Shown: positions 22,385-31,808, numbered from the stretch's first letter. The stretch: 62,657 nucleotides of DNA from an uncultured bacterium (GCA_902795965.1 CADBNI010000032.1:1-62657), one strand, 5' to 3'. Notes: a model not told the origin generated them from the sequence alone. Program-made: numbers and translations.

Positions 22385-22987
22385 ATGGCAAAATACACAG
22401 GACCTACAAATAAATTATTCCGCAACTACGGAGTAAAAGATTTATCTAACAGAAAGTTGACTTCTTCTATGAGACAAAATGCTTCAGGTCAGCATGGTGC
22501 GGTAAGAAAGAAACTTTCGGAATATGCTATTCACTTGAATGAAAAACAAAAAATCAGATTAACTTATTTGGTAAGCGAAAAACAGTTTGCCAAATATTAT
22601 AGCGAAGCAGCAAGAAGAAAAGGCGTTACAGGTACAATCCTTCTTCAAATTCTTGAATCAAGATTGGATAATGTACTTTTCAGAGCAGGTTTCGGTATAA
22701 CTCGTAAACAAACAAGACAAATCGTTAACCACGGACACGTTAGAGTTAACGACAAAAAAGTTGATATTCCTTCTTATATCGTAAAAGCAGGTGATGTAAT
22801 TACGGTTAAATCAAGAAGTTCGGAATTCTTAAAAGGAGTAACCGAAATGATTGATATGGCTTGCGCTCCCGCTTGGATGACTATCGACAAAGAAGCATTG
22901 AAAATCACTTTTGACAGAATTCCCGAAAGAGAAGAACTTGATCCGGATTTCAAAGAACAACTCGTAATTGAGTACTATTCTAAGTAA
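22385..22987 (+). CDS. rpsD: 30S ribosomal protein S4
   Basis: 200 residues from ATG 22385, where AAAAGGAG lies upstream; the frame is open further upstream but that part is repeat-derived. The start MAKYTGPTNKLFRNYGV and the S4 RNA-binding domain (SRLDNVLFRAGFGITRKQ, VNHGHVRVNDKKVDIPSY) are clear. The N-terminal zinc cysteines of some S4 proteins are absent. Nucleates 16S assembly and often represses its own operon. Confidence 0.96.
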   Translation: MAKYTGPTNKLFRNYGVKDLSNRKLTSSMRQNASGQHGAVRKKLSEYAIHLNEKQKIRLTYLVSEKQFAKYYSEAARRKGVTGTILLQILESRLDNVLFRAGFGITRKQTRQIVNHGHVRVNDKKVDIPSYIVKAGDVITVKSRSSEFLKGVTEMIDMACAPAWMTIDKEALKITFDRIPEREELDPDFKEQLVIEYYSK

Positions 22988-23028
22988 TAAGTCGGATAAG
23001 TCCGATTAGATAAGTACTTATCGTTAAA
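22985..23028. repeat. Short 9-nt-unit palindrome fragment
   Basis: AATAAGTCGGATAAGTCCG followed by ATTAGATAAGTACTTATCG. A shortened member of the GATAAGTNN family, between rpsD and rpoA. Confidence 0.65.
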
Positions 23029-23059
23029 ATTTTAGTTAACAAAAATCAGGAGAATTAAA

Positions 23060-24025
23060 ATGGAATTAAAAATTAAATGCGTTAATACAACAACGAGTTC
23101 TGACGGCTCACAATACGGTAAATTCGTAATTGAACCGTTGGAAAAAGGTTTTGGTACAACAATCGGTAACTCTTTAAGACGTGTACTTTTATCAAGTCTT
23201 GAAGGTACTGCCGTTACTTCCGCAAGAATTGAAGGTATTACTCACGAATATACCGCAATTCCGGGTGTTTTGGAAGATGTTATCGACGTTATGCTTAACC
23301 TTAAAGGACTTGTTGTAAAGACTGATTCCAAAGATGTTCAATATTTGAGAATAGATGTTGACCGTCCCGGACCGGTTCTCGCAAGTGATATTCAACTTCC
23401 TGCAGGTGTTAAAGTTGTTAACCCTGATTGGTTGATTTGTACGGTTGCTGATGGCGGAAGTTTTCACGCTGATGTTACCGTAGAATCGGGAAAAGGCTAT
23501 GTTGCTCACGACGTACCGAGAGATAACAAAGGCTACGCAATCGACTTCTTGCCGATTGATGCAACATTTATGCCTATCAAACGCGTAAGCTATAATGTAG
23601 AAAGCACTCGTGTAGGTGATTCAATCGACTTTGACAAATTAACTTTGGAAATTTGGTCTAACGGTTCTGTTGATGTAACAAATGCATTAAGTCAGGCTTC
23701 AAATCTTTTGATTGAACACTTTATGCAAATTGCATCTATTACGGGTCAACCTGTTATAGCTCCTTCTATGTCAATAGAAGATTCTAATGAAGAAGAAAAT
23801 GATGCTCCGACAATGACTATTGAAGAATTGGAATTGTCAGTAAGAGCTTATAACTGCTTGAAACGCGCAAGCATTAACTCAATGTCGGAATTGTTGAAAA
23901 AATCTGAACACGATTTGCTCAACATTAAAAACTTCGGTAAGAAGTCTTCCGACGAAGTAATCGAAAGACTCCACCACTTCGGTTTGGATTTGGCTCCAAA
24001 TCCTGAAATCGAAGAAGAAGTGTAG
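23060..24025 (+). CDS. rpoA: RNA polymerase alpha subunit
   Basis: 321 residues. The N-terminal dimerisation domain (about 1-230) has GFGTTIGNSLRRVLLSS, and the C-terminal DNA- and activator-binding domain (about 260-315) has ELELSVRAYNCLKRASINS and NFGKKSSDEVIERL; an acidic linker joins them. AGGAGAATTAAA precedes the ATG. Keeps the standard place between rpsD and rplQ. Confidence 0.98.
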   Translation: MELKIKCVNTTTSSDGSQYGKFVIEPLEKGFGTTIGNSLRRVLLSSLEGTAVTSARIEGITHEYTAIPGVLEDVIDVMLNLKGLVVKTDSKDVQYLRIDVDRPGPVLASDIQLPAGVKVVNPDWLICTVADGGSFHADVTVESGKGYVAHDVPRDNKGYAIDFLPIDATFMPIKRVSYNVESTRVGDSIDFDKLTLEIWSNGSVDVTNALSQASNLLIEHFMQIASITGQPVIAPSMSIEDSNEEENDAPTMTIEELELSVRAYNCLKRASINSMSELLKKSEHDLLNIKNFGKKSSDEVIERLHHFGLDLAPNPEIEEEV

Positions 24026-24190
24026 CGGATTTTGGCAAGTGCACCGTGTTAGCTTAAGCGAGCTGTGTAAGGAAACTTGTAACAGAACAACAAAGCGAAT
24101 CCGGCACGAGAAACTTTATAAAATAAATCAGTTTCGATTTGCCAATAATCCAAGACATAAAGAATATAAAGAATATAAAGGAAAATAAAA
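24026..24190 (+). other. rpoA-rplQ spacer with CGGATT hairpin
   Basis: 165 bp. CGGATT (about 24027) and AATCCG (about 24098) could pair around a central AGCTTAAGCGAGCT hairpin. Near its end AAGAATATAAAGAATATAAAG is a short tandem repeat just before the rplQ ribosome-binding site. No gene seen. Confidence 0.4.
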
Positions 24191-24619
24191 ATGAGACACC
24201 AAACTAAAAAACATACGCTATCAAAAGCAAAGGATCAAAGAGATGCTTTGTTGAGATCTTTGGCGACTGAACTTTTTGTATATGGTGAAATTAAAACAAC
24301 TATGGCAAGAGCTAAAGCCTTGAAACCATACGCTGAAGAAATTATCACACTTGCAAAAAGAGGCGACCTCCACGCTCGTCGTCAAGCTGCTAAATTCATT
24401 TTCGATAAAGAAACAGGTAAATTCATGGATTTGGCAACAGGAGAAGTTTTTGAAACTGCACAAGCTGACAAAAAATTAGCTTCTGAAACTGTTTTGAGAA
24501 AACTTTTCACAATTATCGGAAAAAAATATTCCGACAGACAAGGCGGTTACACAAGAATATTCAGATTACCGCCCAGACGCGGTGACGCTTCGGAAATGGC
24601 TTTAATCCAGTTGGTATAA
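24191..24619 (+). CDS. rplQ: 50S ribosomal protein L17
   Basis: 142 residues. Signature MRHQTKKHTLSKAKDQRDAL and the L17 core LATELFVYGEIKTTMARAKA. It is somewhat longer than the usual 115-130, with extra residues around 70-95 (FDKETGKFMDLATGEVFE). Lines the peptide exit tunnel. It is coupled to truA by a 4-bp gap. Confidence 0.96.
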   Translation: MRHQTKKHTLSKAKDQRDALLRSLATELFVYGEIKTTMARAKALKPYAEEIITLAKRGDLHARRQAAKFIFDKETGKFMDLATGEVFETAQADKKLASETVLRKLFTIIGKKYSDRQGGYTRIFRLPPRRGDASEMALIQLV

Positions 24620-24623
24620 GCTG

Positions 24624-25400
24624 ATGCGTTACTCACTTCAGGTTCAGTATATCGGTAAAAACTATGCCGGAAGTCAAATTCAATTTGAAAATGGCAAAGA
24701 AATAGAAACTCCGACTATACAAGGCGAACTTGAAAAAGCATTTCGTAAATTGAAAATCGGTAGCAATACCGAAAATAACAACCGACAGTTCAAGACAGTC
24801 TTTTCCGGAAGAACCGACAGAGGTGTCAATGCCATAGGGCAGGTAATTCATTTTGACACAGACGAATGTATTGTTGCTTCAAAGTTTGTCTATCAGTTGA
24901 ATGAAGTCTTACCAAAAGATATTTCCGTCAGTGATTTGGAAGTCGTCAGCGACAGGTTTCACGCACAAAAATCCGCTATCCGCAGATATTACAGATACGT
25001 TTTTATAAATCGTAAATATAAGAACGCGTTTGACGGAGATTTGATGAGGGTGAAGTTTGACGTTGATATTGAGAGAATGAACAGGGCATTGAGCTATTTA
25101 CTCGGTGAACACGATTTCTCAAGTTTCAAAAACTCCGGAACGCTAAACCCAAGCAAAGTCTGTATTATTGAACGCGCCGAGTGCCACAGGCTCGGCGATA
25201 GAGTTATGATTGATATTGTGGGAAACAGATTTCTTTACAATATGGTCAGAACGATTGTCGGAACCCTTCTTGAAATAGAAGGACACCACCTTGAACCTGA
25301 ACACATGAAAGATGTTCTTGATGCGTGTGACAGGACAAAGGCGGGACAAACAGTCAGTCCGTATGGTCTGACGTTAATGAAAGTAACATACTTACAATAA
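24624..25400 (+). CDS. truA: tRNA pseudouridine synthase A
   Basis: 258 residues. Converts uridines 38-40 of the tRNA anticodon arm to pseudouridine. The catalytic Asp65 lies in SGRTDRGVNA. The later conserved blocks FHAQKSAIRRYYRYVF, HDFSSFKNSG and GNRFLYNMVRTIVGTL are all present. Located between rplQ and rplM, as in many Gram-positive and cyanobacterial genomes. Confidence 0.96.
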   Translation: MRYSLQVQYIGKNYAGSQIQFENGKEIETPTIQGELEKAFRKLKIGSNTENNNRQFKTVFSGRTDRGVNAIGQVIHFDTDECIVASKFVYQLNEVLPKDISVSDLEVVSDRFHAQKSAIRRYYRYVFINRKYKNAFDGDLMRVKFDVDIERMNRALSYLLGEHDFSSFKNSGTLNPSKVCIIERAECHRLGDRVMIDIVGNRFLYNMVRTIVGTLLEIEGHHLEPEHMKDVLDACDRTKAGQTVSPYGLTLMKVTYLQ

Positions 25401-25412
25401 CGGAGAAATAAA

Positions 25413-25853
25413 ATGAATAAAACATATTCAGCAAAACCTCTTGAAGTTGAAAGAAAATGGTATCTTATTGATGCCGAAGGCGAAACTTTGGGCAGATTGG
25501 CAGTAAGAGTCGCTAACATTCTCAGAGGTAAAAATAAACCCGAATATACTCCGAACGTTGATACAGGCGATTTCGTAATCGTTATCAATGCGGACAAAGT
25601 TGTTGTTTCGGGTAAAAAAGAAACAGATAAAATCTATTATCACCATACGGGTTTCCCTGGTGGTTTGAAAAGCGCAAGCGTAAAAGAATTACGTGAAAAA
25701 GATGCAAGACTTTTGATTGAAAAAGCTGTCAAAGGTATGTTGCAGCACAATACTTTAGGTGATACTCAGTTCACCAAGTTGAAAGTTTACAACGGAAGTG
25801 AACATCCGCACGCAGCACAAAAACCCATCGTGCTTGAAAAGGAGGCTAAATAA
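25413..25853 (+). CDS. rplM: 50S ribosomal protein L13
   Basis: 146 residues. The L13 core [20 protein letters not shown] and the [12 protein letters not shown] block are complete, as is the HTGFPGGLK segment. An early-assembling large-subunit protein. A ribosome-binding site CGGAG precedes the ATG, and the stop overlaps the rpsI start in TAATG. Confidence 0.97.
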   Translation: MNKTYSAKPLEVERKWYLIDAEGETLGRLAVRVANILRGKNKPEYTPNVDTGDFVIVINADKVVVSGKKETDKIYYHHTGFPGGLKSASVKELREKDARLLIEKAVKGMLQHNTLGDTQFTKLKVYNGSEHPHAAQKPIVLEKEAK

Positions 25854-26248
25854 TGGCAGATAAAGAAATTATGGCAACAGGCCGCAGAAAAACCTCTATT
25901 GCGGTAGTAAAACTTGTAAAAGGTAAAGGCAGAATTTTTGTTAACGGTAAAACTTTGAAAAATTATATCGGTAACAGACCTGCTATTGAAATGTTGGTTT
26001 ACAGACCTCTTGTATTGACTGATAATCAGGAAAAATATGATGTCAAAGTAAAAGCGGTAGGCGGCGGAATCGTTGCTCAATGCGGAGCTATCAGACATGG
26101 TATTTCAAGAGCTTTGGTAAAAGTAAACGAAGAATACAAAAACGTATTAAGATTGGAAGGTCTTTTGACCCGTGACCCGCGCGTTAAAGAACGTAAAAAA
26201 TACGGTCGTAAACGTGCAAGAAAACGTTTCCAATTCTCAAAACGTTAA
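25853..26248 (+). CDS. rpsI: 30S ribosomal protein S9
   Basis: 131 residues with ATGRRKTSIAVVKLVKG at the start, VKAVGGGIVAQCGAIRHGIS in the middle and the basic tail RARKRFQFSKR that reaches the P-site tRNA. AAAAGGAGG ends 7 bp before the ATG. Coupled to rplM and last gene of the ribosomal cluster. Confidence 0.97.
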   Translation: MADKEIMATGRRKTSIAVVKLVKGKGRIFVNGKTLKNYIGNRPAIEMLVYRPLVLTDNQEKYDVKVKAVGGGIVAQCGAIRHGISRALVKVNEEYKNVLRLEGLLTRDPRVKERKKYGRKRARKRFQFSKR

Positions 26249-26257
26249 TCAAATATC

Positions 26258-26288
26258 AAAAAAGGCGATTTCAAAAATCGCCTTTTTT
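26258..26288 (+). terminator. Terminator of the ribosomal cluster
   Basis: AAAAAGGCGATTT, loop CAA, AAATCGCCTTTTTT, 10 bp after the rpsI stop. Confidence 0.93.
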
Positions 26289-26323
26289 ACTATAAATTTA
26301 ACACAGCTTTATCCTTTAATTAA

Positions 26324-26437
26324 AAACCCCCCGAAGAATTGATTAAAATGATAAACAAAAATATCGCCCAAATTGTTGATAATTCCGAAAAATTAGAGAT
26401 AATTTATAATCTTACAAAAAGTTTGAATGTAAAATAA
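26324..26437 (+). pseudogene. C-terminal remnant of an XRE regulator
   Basis: 37 open codons after a stop translate to KPPEELIKMINKNIAQIVD, then NSEKLEIIYNLTKSLNVK. This matches the tail of the HTH protein at 5162-5488 (KEPAEILKLLNQNIAKISD, NSEKLEILYNLSNSL). The helix-turn-helix part is missing. It lies next to the intact HTH gene of cassette 3, on the opposite strand, tail to tail. Confidence 0.75.
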
Positions 26438-26442
26438 AAATT

Positions 26443-26766
26443 TTATGCAGTCAATTTTCTCACAACCGCAGACAAAATATGCAATTTTTTATTGTCTTTG
26501 CTTATTTTTGTGATACCTTCATTAATTTCAGACAACAATTCATCATTAGACTTTATATTATCATCAATAAAAAGTTCATAAACCTCTACATTAAAAATAG
26601 TTGCAATCTTTGCCAAATTCTCGGCAGTCGGATAATTTCGCCCTGTTTCAATCTTGCTCAAAGAAATAGTGTCAATTCCTATAAATTCCGCAAGCTGTTC
26701 TTGAGTAAGATTACGACTTTTTCTAAAGTCCTGTATGCGTTTCCCAAGTGTCTTTTTTATATCCAT
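26443..26766 (-). CDS. XRE-family HTH regulator (pilin cassette 3)
   Basis: 107 residues. Helix-turn-helix at about 12-62 (LTQEQLAEFIGIDTISLSKIE), then a tail with ISKDNKKLHILSAVV that matches the tail type of the 5162 protein. AGGAG supports the ATG. Divergent from the pilin gene 114 bp away, whose promoter it probably controls. Confidence 0.9.
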   Translation of the reverse strand: MDIKKTLGKRIQDFRKSRNLTQEQLAEFIGIDTISLSKIETGRNYPTAENLAKIATIFNVEVYELFIDDNIKSNDELLSEINEGITKISKDNKKLHILSAVVRKLTA

Positions 26767-26807
26767 AAAACTCCTTATTGGTAATTTTCAAATAATTTGC
26801 TTTAAGA

Positions 26808-26861
26808 TTTAATAAATTTAAAATATTAAATATTGACAATTTAGCTTTAAAAGTATATGAT
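26808..26861 (+). promoter_or_regulatory. Promoter and possible operator of pilin cassette 3
   Basis: TTGACA (26833-26838), 17 bp, TATGAT (26856-26861). Just upstream TTTAATA (26808) and TATTAAA (26824) form a 7-bp inverted repeat with a 9-bp spacer; in AT-rich DNA this could be chance. Confidence 0.55.
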
Positions 26862-26879
26862 TTGTATAAAGGAGGTTAC

Positions 26880-27536
26880 ATGAATAAAAAATGTGCTTTT
26901 ACTCTTGCCGAAGTTCTTATCACCCTCGGCATAATCGGAGTCGTTGCTGCAGTGACTTTGCCCGCACTTATTACAAATTATCAAAAACAAGTAACGATAA
27001 ATAAAATAAAAAAATTTTACACAAACATGACTCAAGTATTACAAATGGCAGTTACGGAAAACGGAGAGTTCTCAACGTGGAATTATAGTAGCAGTTTGGA
27101 CTTGTATAATAAATACATAAAGCCATATATTAAAAATGTTGAAGATGTCGACACAGAATTGCATATTCATGGTGATTTTACGGGAGGGGTAAGATTTGTA
27201 TTTACTGACGGCACACAGGCTATTCTGTCTTCTTCAACAAGTTGGCTTTCGGGGAATAACAAGCCTACAATCATATTTTATACAAATGCCCAAAAACATA
27301 CTGATATAAACAGTAAATATTTAAAACATCCTACAAGGGAAAGATTTTATTTTAAGATAAACAATGTTGGTATGCTTGTACCTCCGGATATGAATAATAC
27401 GAGAGAGCAAAATCTCCAATCCTGCAAATATCAATGGATTTCCGGCAACAATAACAACACAAATAATGGAAATGTCAGTTGTTCAACACTCATTTATAAA
27501 GATGGTTGGAAAATAGATAACGATTACCCTTGGTAA
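26880..27536 (+). CDS. Type IV pilin-like protein (cassette 3)
   Basis: 218 residues. Leader MNKKCA is cut before FTLAEVLITLGIIGVVAAVT (Ala at -1 instead of Gly). AAAGGAGG ends 5 bp before the chosen ATG. The body is close to the cassette 4 product: both have YNKYIKPYIKNV, GGVRFVxxDGTQAI and KHPTRERFYF, so the two are recent paralogues. Ends CSTLIYKDGWKIDNDYPW. Confidence 0.92.
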   Translation: MNKKCAFTLAEVLITLGIIGVVAAVTLPALITNYQKQVTINKIKKFYTNMTQVLQMAVTENGEFSTWNYSSSLDLYNKYIKPYIKNVEDVDTELHIHGDFTGGVRFVFTDGTQAILSSSTSWLSGNNKPTIIFYTNAQKHTDINSKYLKHPTRERFYFKINNVGMLVPPDMNNTREQNLQSCKYQWISGNNNNTNNGNVSCSTLIYKDGWKIDNDYPW

Positions 27537-27537
27537 T

Positions 27538-27567
27538 AAAAAAAGAACCTTTCGGTTCTTTTTTTAA
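27538..27567. terminator. Bidirectional terminator
   Basis: AAAAAAAGAACC TTTC GGTTCTTTTTTT between the convergent pilin gene and the 66-aa gene. Confidence 0.9.
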
Positions 27568-27764
27568 CCTTCGGCTACAACGCGGGCAATAAGTTCTCCG
27601 TAGCTATTCATACTGCCGTCGGTTTCTTCGACAATATAGTTATAGCCTTCTTTACCTTCAACGGCTTTTTGCGCCTTTAATAAAGCCGTATCGTAGTCTT
27701 TGCATTGAGCTATTTCAGTCTTAGTGAACTCCGAATGATTTCTCTCCGTATAAACGTGGTACAT
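27564..27764 (-). CDS. Uncharacterised 66-aa protein
   Basis: Small soluble protein, acidic, no family recognised. It reads as a compact alpha/beta unit (MYHVYTERNHSEF, YDTALLKAQKAVEG, YNYIVEETDGSMNSYGE). AAAAAGGAGG precedes the ATG at good spacing, which is the best support that it is real. It is followed on the same strand, 47 bp upstream, by the DUF378-like gene, so the two may be cotranscribed. Confidence 0.65.
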   Translation of the reverse strand: MYHVYTERNHSEFTKTEIAQCKDYDTALLKAQKAVEGKEGYNYIVEETDGSMNSYGELIARVVAEG

Positions 27765-27811
27765 AATAACCTCCTTTTTCAGTTAAAATATACATCAATA
27801 TTATACGGAAA

Positions 27812-28021
27812 TCAATATTCGTGATGATCGCGGTAGCATGCATATACCGTTATCGCTGATACTATCGCACTGATACCTACAAGACCGTAGACAATTCGCG
27901 TCAATAGCGTCATTTCGCCAAATAAAAACGCAACCAAATCAAAATTGAAAAAGCCTACAAGCCCCCAGTTCAATGCTCCGATTAAAACAAGGATATAAGA
28001 TATAATTTTTAATGCTTTCAT
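27812..28021 (-). CDS. DUF378-family small membrane protein
   Basis: 69 residues. Two membrane spans (about 4-24 and 38-60) around the DUF378 signature LIGALNWGLVGFFNFDLVAFLFG. Function of the family is unknown. The ATG at 28021 is chosen over an upstream TTG because GGAGG lies 6 bp before it. The tail YACYRDHHEY is short and cytoplasmic or periplasmic. Confidence 0.88.
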   Translation of the reverse strand: MKALKIISYILVLIGALNWGLVGFFNFDLVAFLFGEMTLLTRIVYGLVGISAIVSAITVYACYRDHHEY

Positions 28022-28100
28022 AATAACCTCCAAAATTATTATGATACTTTTTCTAAAATATTTAATCGGACAAAAGTCTTTGCCGTTTCGGGGAATATTA

Positions 28101-30887
28101 CTATTTAATCTTCTTCAAAGACGAAATAAAGTTATTATGCTCAATATCTCCGTCCACCTTTGTCAAAAATACCTGACAGTCTTTTTCGTCAGCATCAATC
28201 GGGGGAAGCATTGAAAGTTCCGCGGAATAATAATTACTGTCATTTTTACTTGTTAAAGGTATTCTGTTTGCAAGGCTGTTAAGTGAAATGTTCCGCAACA
28301 AACCGTACAATCCTTTATTACGATTGCTGAACTTCGTATAAATTCTCAATGTCGCATCACTGTTTTCAAGGTTATAACTTCCTACAATAAACGAACTCAA
28401 CTGTGGTGCGCTTGAACGAATCATCATTCGTTCAATAACGTTATTTTTCAACACCAAAGTTCCGTTTATCTTGTCAAAATTTCCCTCGGGAACATTGATT
28501 AAATCGGAAACCGTAGACGGACTAATCATTGTCAACGGATTTCTGAAAAGTGCCGCAACTTTCAAAATATATTCAACAAACCCTATTTTCTGTATAGTAC
28601 CGTCTTTTATGTCAAATTTAATTTTTCCGTTGAGTTTTAAAGAATTATCGGTATTAAAGTCAATCAAACCGCTTGCCTTGCCCGAAATTTCTCTCGGAAG
28701 CATTAACAGATCCGTTGCAAGCAAATCGGAATCAACATCTTTAATATCCAAAATCATTGCATATTTGTGTTTTTTGAGATTACAATCAACTTTTGCGGAG
28801 GATTGACCGTTTGCGATATTAAAAGTGTTTGAATTTAATTTTAAGACACTGTTTTTATCAAGTGTAAGGTTTGCTTCCGCATCACTGAAAGTAATATTTT
28901 TGTAATTACCTTTATTAACTTTCAAAAGACAATTTTCGACCACAAAATTTCCGATATCAAATGTCGGAGTGTCGTCATCATCATTTTTGGCTTCACCCGA
29001 AGGCGAAAAATCAAATTTTTCGGACGTAATCGCTTCGGATTTCTGATTGTTTGCAGATGCCAAAAATTTCTCTATATCAATATTATCAACCGTTAAATCC
29101 AAATTTTTAACAACAACGGGGAACTTAACTTCGTTTGCAATATCTCCGTTGATATCGAATTTTGAGCGTCTGTAACCGCCTTGTGCGGAAATATTTACAA
29201 GTCCTTTTGTAGTGTTAATTTCACCATGTTTAACAAAAATTCTCTGCGAAGGAATTGCAACCTTATCCATAACCAAATTGCCGTCTAAAATCGGATAATT
29301 GCCCGTATTGTCGTATTTTAACGTTCCGAAAACTTTTCCTTTTTTGAAAAATTTGTCACCGATAAGAAGGTTTAAAAATTCACTCGGCATTTCCTCGGAA
29401 ATAGAAAATCCCAAATCTTTTACGAGAGAACCTTTTGCAACATCAATATTTCCGAAAAATTTGAGTATCGGACGGAGTTTTTTTATTTTATGTTCTCCTT
29501 TCAAAAGTCGTTCGGGAACTATATAATAATCAAGAGATTTGATAGTTAAGAGATTATTTTCAAAGTGCATATCGGATTTGACCCCTCTGGCAAATTCTAC
29601 GGGGCTGAAAGATGCACCGTCAAGCAGTATATCCTGTCCTTCACGCAATCCGAAATACCAATTCATATCAATTTTATTGTTAATTGATTTAAAATCAAGA
29701 CGGGTTTTTGTAGTGCCTCCTGTCAGTTCAATCGGAGTTTTGAGCATTTTTGACAAATAATTTTTCATAAACTCATTTGTTACAACAGCACGTGCAATCA
29801 ATTTTGTATCAATGGTTTTTAAATAATCATCAACAGTTCCGTCCATAGTGACGGAATTTACTTTGTTATAGCCGTAAAATCCTTTGATATCTTTAAGGGT
29901 GACAGTTTTTTTATTGAGTAAAATTTTCCCCTGCTCAAGAGTTAGCGGAATATTGTTTACCAAAATTATCTTACAAAATATTTTGTTTAATCCTACAACA
30001 CCTGAAATATCGTTATTTGAGAGTTTTATGTTGAAGTTGAAACTTCCGTCCAAATCCGAAAAATAAGAGAGCGATTCATTTATATTATTTTCGATAATCT
30101 GTGAATCTATAAGGGTCAACACATCTTTTACATCAATTTTATCGGAATAAATCTCCGCATTAAAATTTTTCTTTCTGTCTGCATTTACGTTGAAGAAAAT
30201 CTTCGATTTATTAACATCAAGAAAACATTTTTCTACGTGAAAATGATTGTCTTTAAAGAAAACGGTATTATTGTCTTTTATGTTGAAATGTAGTTTTTTG
30301 TCGGCTTTTTCGATATCTGCGGTAAGATTAAAATGTAAAAACCTCTGAACTTTTTGGGTATTATCAACCTTCAAATCGTTTGCGGTAAGTTTCACATCAG
30401 CATTGTTTGGAGTTTTATAAACTATTAATGATTTTTTGACATACAAAACGGAATCGAAAATATCAATATTCCAATCGCTCTTTTGTTTTTGCTTTTCTTG
30501 TTTGAAAGACAGTGAAGAAAGTTTGTTTATGTCCGCATAAATAAAATCCGCACCAAGTTTTTTTATAATAATATTTTTTGAAAGAATTTCTTTGAACGAA
30601 ATAACGGTGGCAAAATTGTTTACGTTAATAATTTTCCCGCTCTCGTCGGACAAATCCACGTTATCTACGGAAAATTCGATTACGGGAGAGAGGTCTGTTT
30701 TCAAAACGGGATTTACTATTACGGATTTTACACCCGTTGTTTCTTCAAGTTTTTTTTGTGCAAAATTTATCAATTCGGGGTTTGAAACCGCTTTCGGTAA
30801 TACTTTCAGCCAAACGACCAAAAGTAAGCCTGCCAAAATAAGTGTCGAACATAAGATTATTGACGTTACCCTTAAAAATTTTTTCAA
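28101..30887 (-). CDS. AsmA-like protein (AsmA/TamB/YhdP superfamily)
   Basis: 928 residues. One N-terminal membrane span (about 9-29), then a very long beta-strand-rich region that ends in an AsmA-type C-terminal domain (LNGKIKFDIKDGTI, FVEYILKVAALF, FDKINGTLVLKNNVI). Such proteins bridge the periplasm and carry phospholipids to the outer membrane, so it supports a diderm envelope. The start is TTG, with GAGGAG 6 bp upstream. A WG-repeat gene diverges 36 bp away. Confidence 0.85.
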   Translation of the reverse strand: MKKFLRVTSIILCSTLILAGLLLVVWLKVLPKAVSNPELINFAQKKLEETTGVKSVIVNPVLKTDLSPVIEFSVDNVDLSDESGKIINVNNFATVISFKEILSKNIIIKKLGADFIYADINKLSSLSFKQEKQKQKSDWNIDIFDSVLYVKKSLIVYKTPNNADVKLTANDLKVDNTQKVQRFLHFNLTADIEKADKKLHFNIKDNNTVFFKDNHFHVEKCFLDVNKSKIFFNVNADRKKNFNAEIYSDKIDVKDVLTLIDSQIIENNINESLSYFSDLDGSFNFNIKLSNNDISGVVGLNKIFCKIILVNNIPLTLEQGKILLNKKTVTLKDIKGFYGYNKVNSVTMDGTVDDYLKTIDTKLIARAVVTNEFMKNYLSKMLKTPIELTGGTTKTRLDFKSINNKIDMNWYFGLREGQDILLDGASFSPVEFARGVKSDMHFENNLLTIKSLDYYIVPERLLKGEHKIKKLRPILKFFGNIDVAKGSLVKDLGFSISEEMPSEFLNLLIGDKFFKKGKVFGTLKYDNTGNYPILDGNLVMDKVAIPSQRIFVKHGEINTTKGLVNISAQGGYRRSKFDINGDIANEVKFPVVVKNLDLTVDNIDIEKFLASANNQKSEAITSEKFDFSPSGEAKNDDDDTPTFDIGNFVVENCLLKVNKGNYKNITFSDAEANLTLDKNSVLKLNSNTFNIANGQSSAKVDCNLKKHKYAMILDIKDVDSDLLATDLLMLPREISGKASGLIDFNTDNSLKLNGKIKFDIKDGTIQKIGFVEYILKVAALFRNPLTMISPSTVSDLINVPEGNFDKINGTLVLKNNVIERMMIRSSAPQLSSFIVGSYNLENSDATLRIYTKFSNRNKGLYGLLRNISLNSLANRIPLTSKNDSNYYSAELSMLPPIDADEKDCQVFLTKVDGDIEHNNFISSLKKIK

Positions 30888-30923
30888 TGTTTGCTCCTCT
30901 ACTTTTTATGTTATCATAAAATT

Positions 30924-31808
30924 ATGAGAAAGCTATTAGTTTTGGCGGGTATAATAACATTCTTGGGCTTACCTTCGTTTGCGGAACTTTCAAACGTTGA
31001 TATGACGGTATTTGAAGAAAAAAATCTTTTCGGACTAAAAGATAAAGACGGCAATATAACCGTTCAGCCGAAATACAAAAAACTTATCAGGCTCGGCAAA
31101 TCTTCTTGGATTGTTCAAAAAGGGAGAAAATACGGGATAATAGACAGTTGCGACAACGTTCTTGTTGAGCCGAGATACGGGCATGTCGACAGAATGGCGG
31201 GTAAATATGCAAAATTGGGTAACAGTTATAATTACGGAGTTTATAACGAGAAAGGGGAAGTTTTTATTCCCGAAGGTTATTATTCGATAGATATGCTTTT
31301 CGGCGGAATGTTTTTGACCTGTAAGGATTATAAATACGGAGTTATCGGCAGGGACGGAAAAGTTATCCTTGAAAACAAATTTGATGAAATATATATGCCA
31401 AAACCGCATGTTATGAGACTTCAGTATAACGGTCAGTGGTATGAAATCGAACAGATTTCGGGCGGGGAATTTTGTCCTCCCGAAGATATTGAAAACATAG
31501 AAAATGACGGCGATTTTAAAGTTACGACATTTATAACTTCGGCAGCAGCGGCGTCAGGGTACTCTGCGGTAACATTTACGGATTATTTGTTGAAAATGTT
31601 TTCTTCTATTTCACCCGCACACGAAGAAACTATTGATGAATTGATGTTTTCGCAAGGAGCTGATACTGTTTCTATTTTGATGAAATTGACTTGGCTTCCG
31701 AAATATCCGTTTGTTTATGCTCAAAAATATTATCATACGGTAAGAACTCCGAATAACGGGCCTTTGAGCAGTTTTAAAGATAAGCTGAAATCAAAATTTC
31801 ACCGCTAA
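30924..31808 (+). CDS. Exported WG-repeat protein
   Basis: 294 residues from ATG 30924. A signal peptide (KLLVLAGIITFLGLPSFA) precedes four or five WG-type repeats: LFGLKDKDGNITVQPKY, KYGIIDSCDNVLVEPRY, NYGVYNEKGEVFIPEGY, KYGVIGRDGKVILENKF. The C-terminal 90 residues are not recognised and contain a possible hydrophobic hairpin. Periplasmic or surface-located; function unknown. It overlaps the convergent glycosyltransferase gene by 18 bp. Confidence 0.85.
   Translation: MRKLLVLAGIITFLGLPSFAELSNVDMTVFEEKNLFGLKDKDGNITVQPKYKKLIRLGKSSWIVQKGRKYGIIDSCDNVLVEPRYGHVDRMAGKYAKLGNSYNYGVYNEKGEVFIPEGYYSIDMLFGGMFLTCKDYKYGVIGRDGKVILENKFDEIYMPKPHVMRLQYNGQWYEIEQISGGEFCPPEDIENIENDGDFKVTTFITSAAAASGYSAVTFTDYLLKMFSSISPAHEETIDELMFSQGADTVSILMKLTWLPKYPFVYAQKYYHTVRTPNNGPLSSFKDKLKSKFHR

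Noticed and set aside
4652-23028. Tandem-unit palindromes considered as a CRISPR array
   Set aside because: The units are only 7-9 nt, have no unique spacers between them and are arranged as inverted arms; no cas gene is present.
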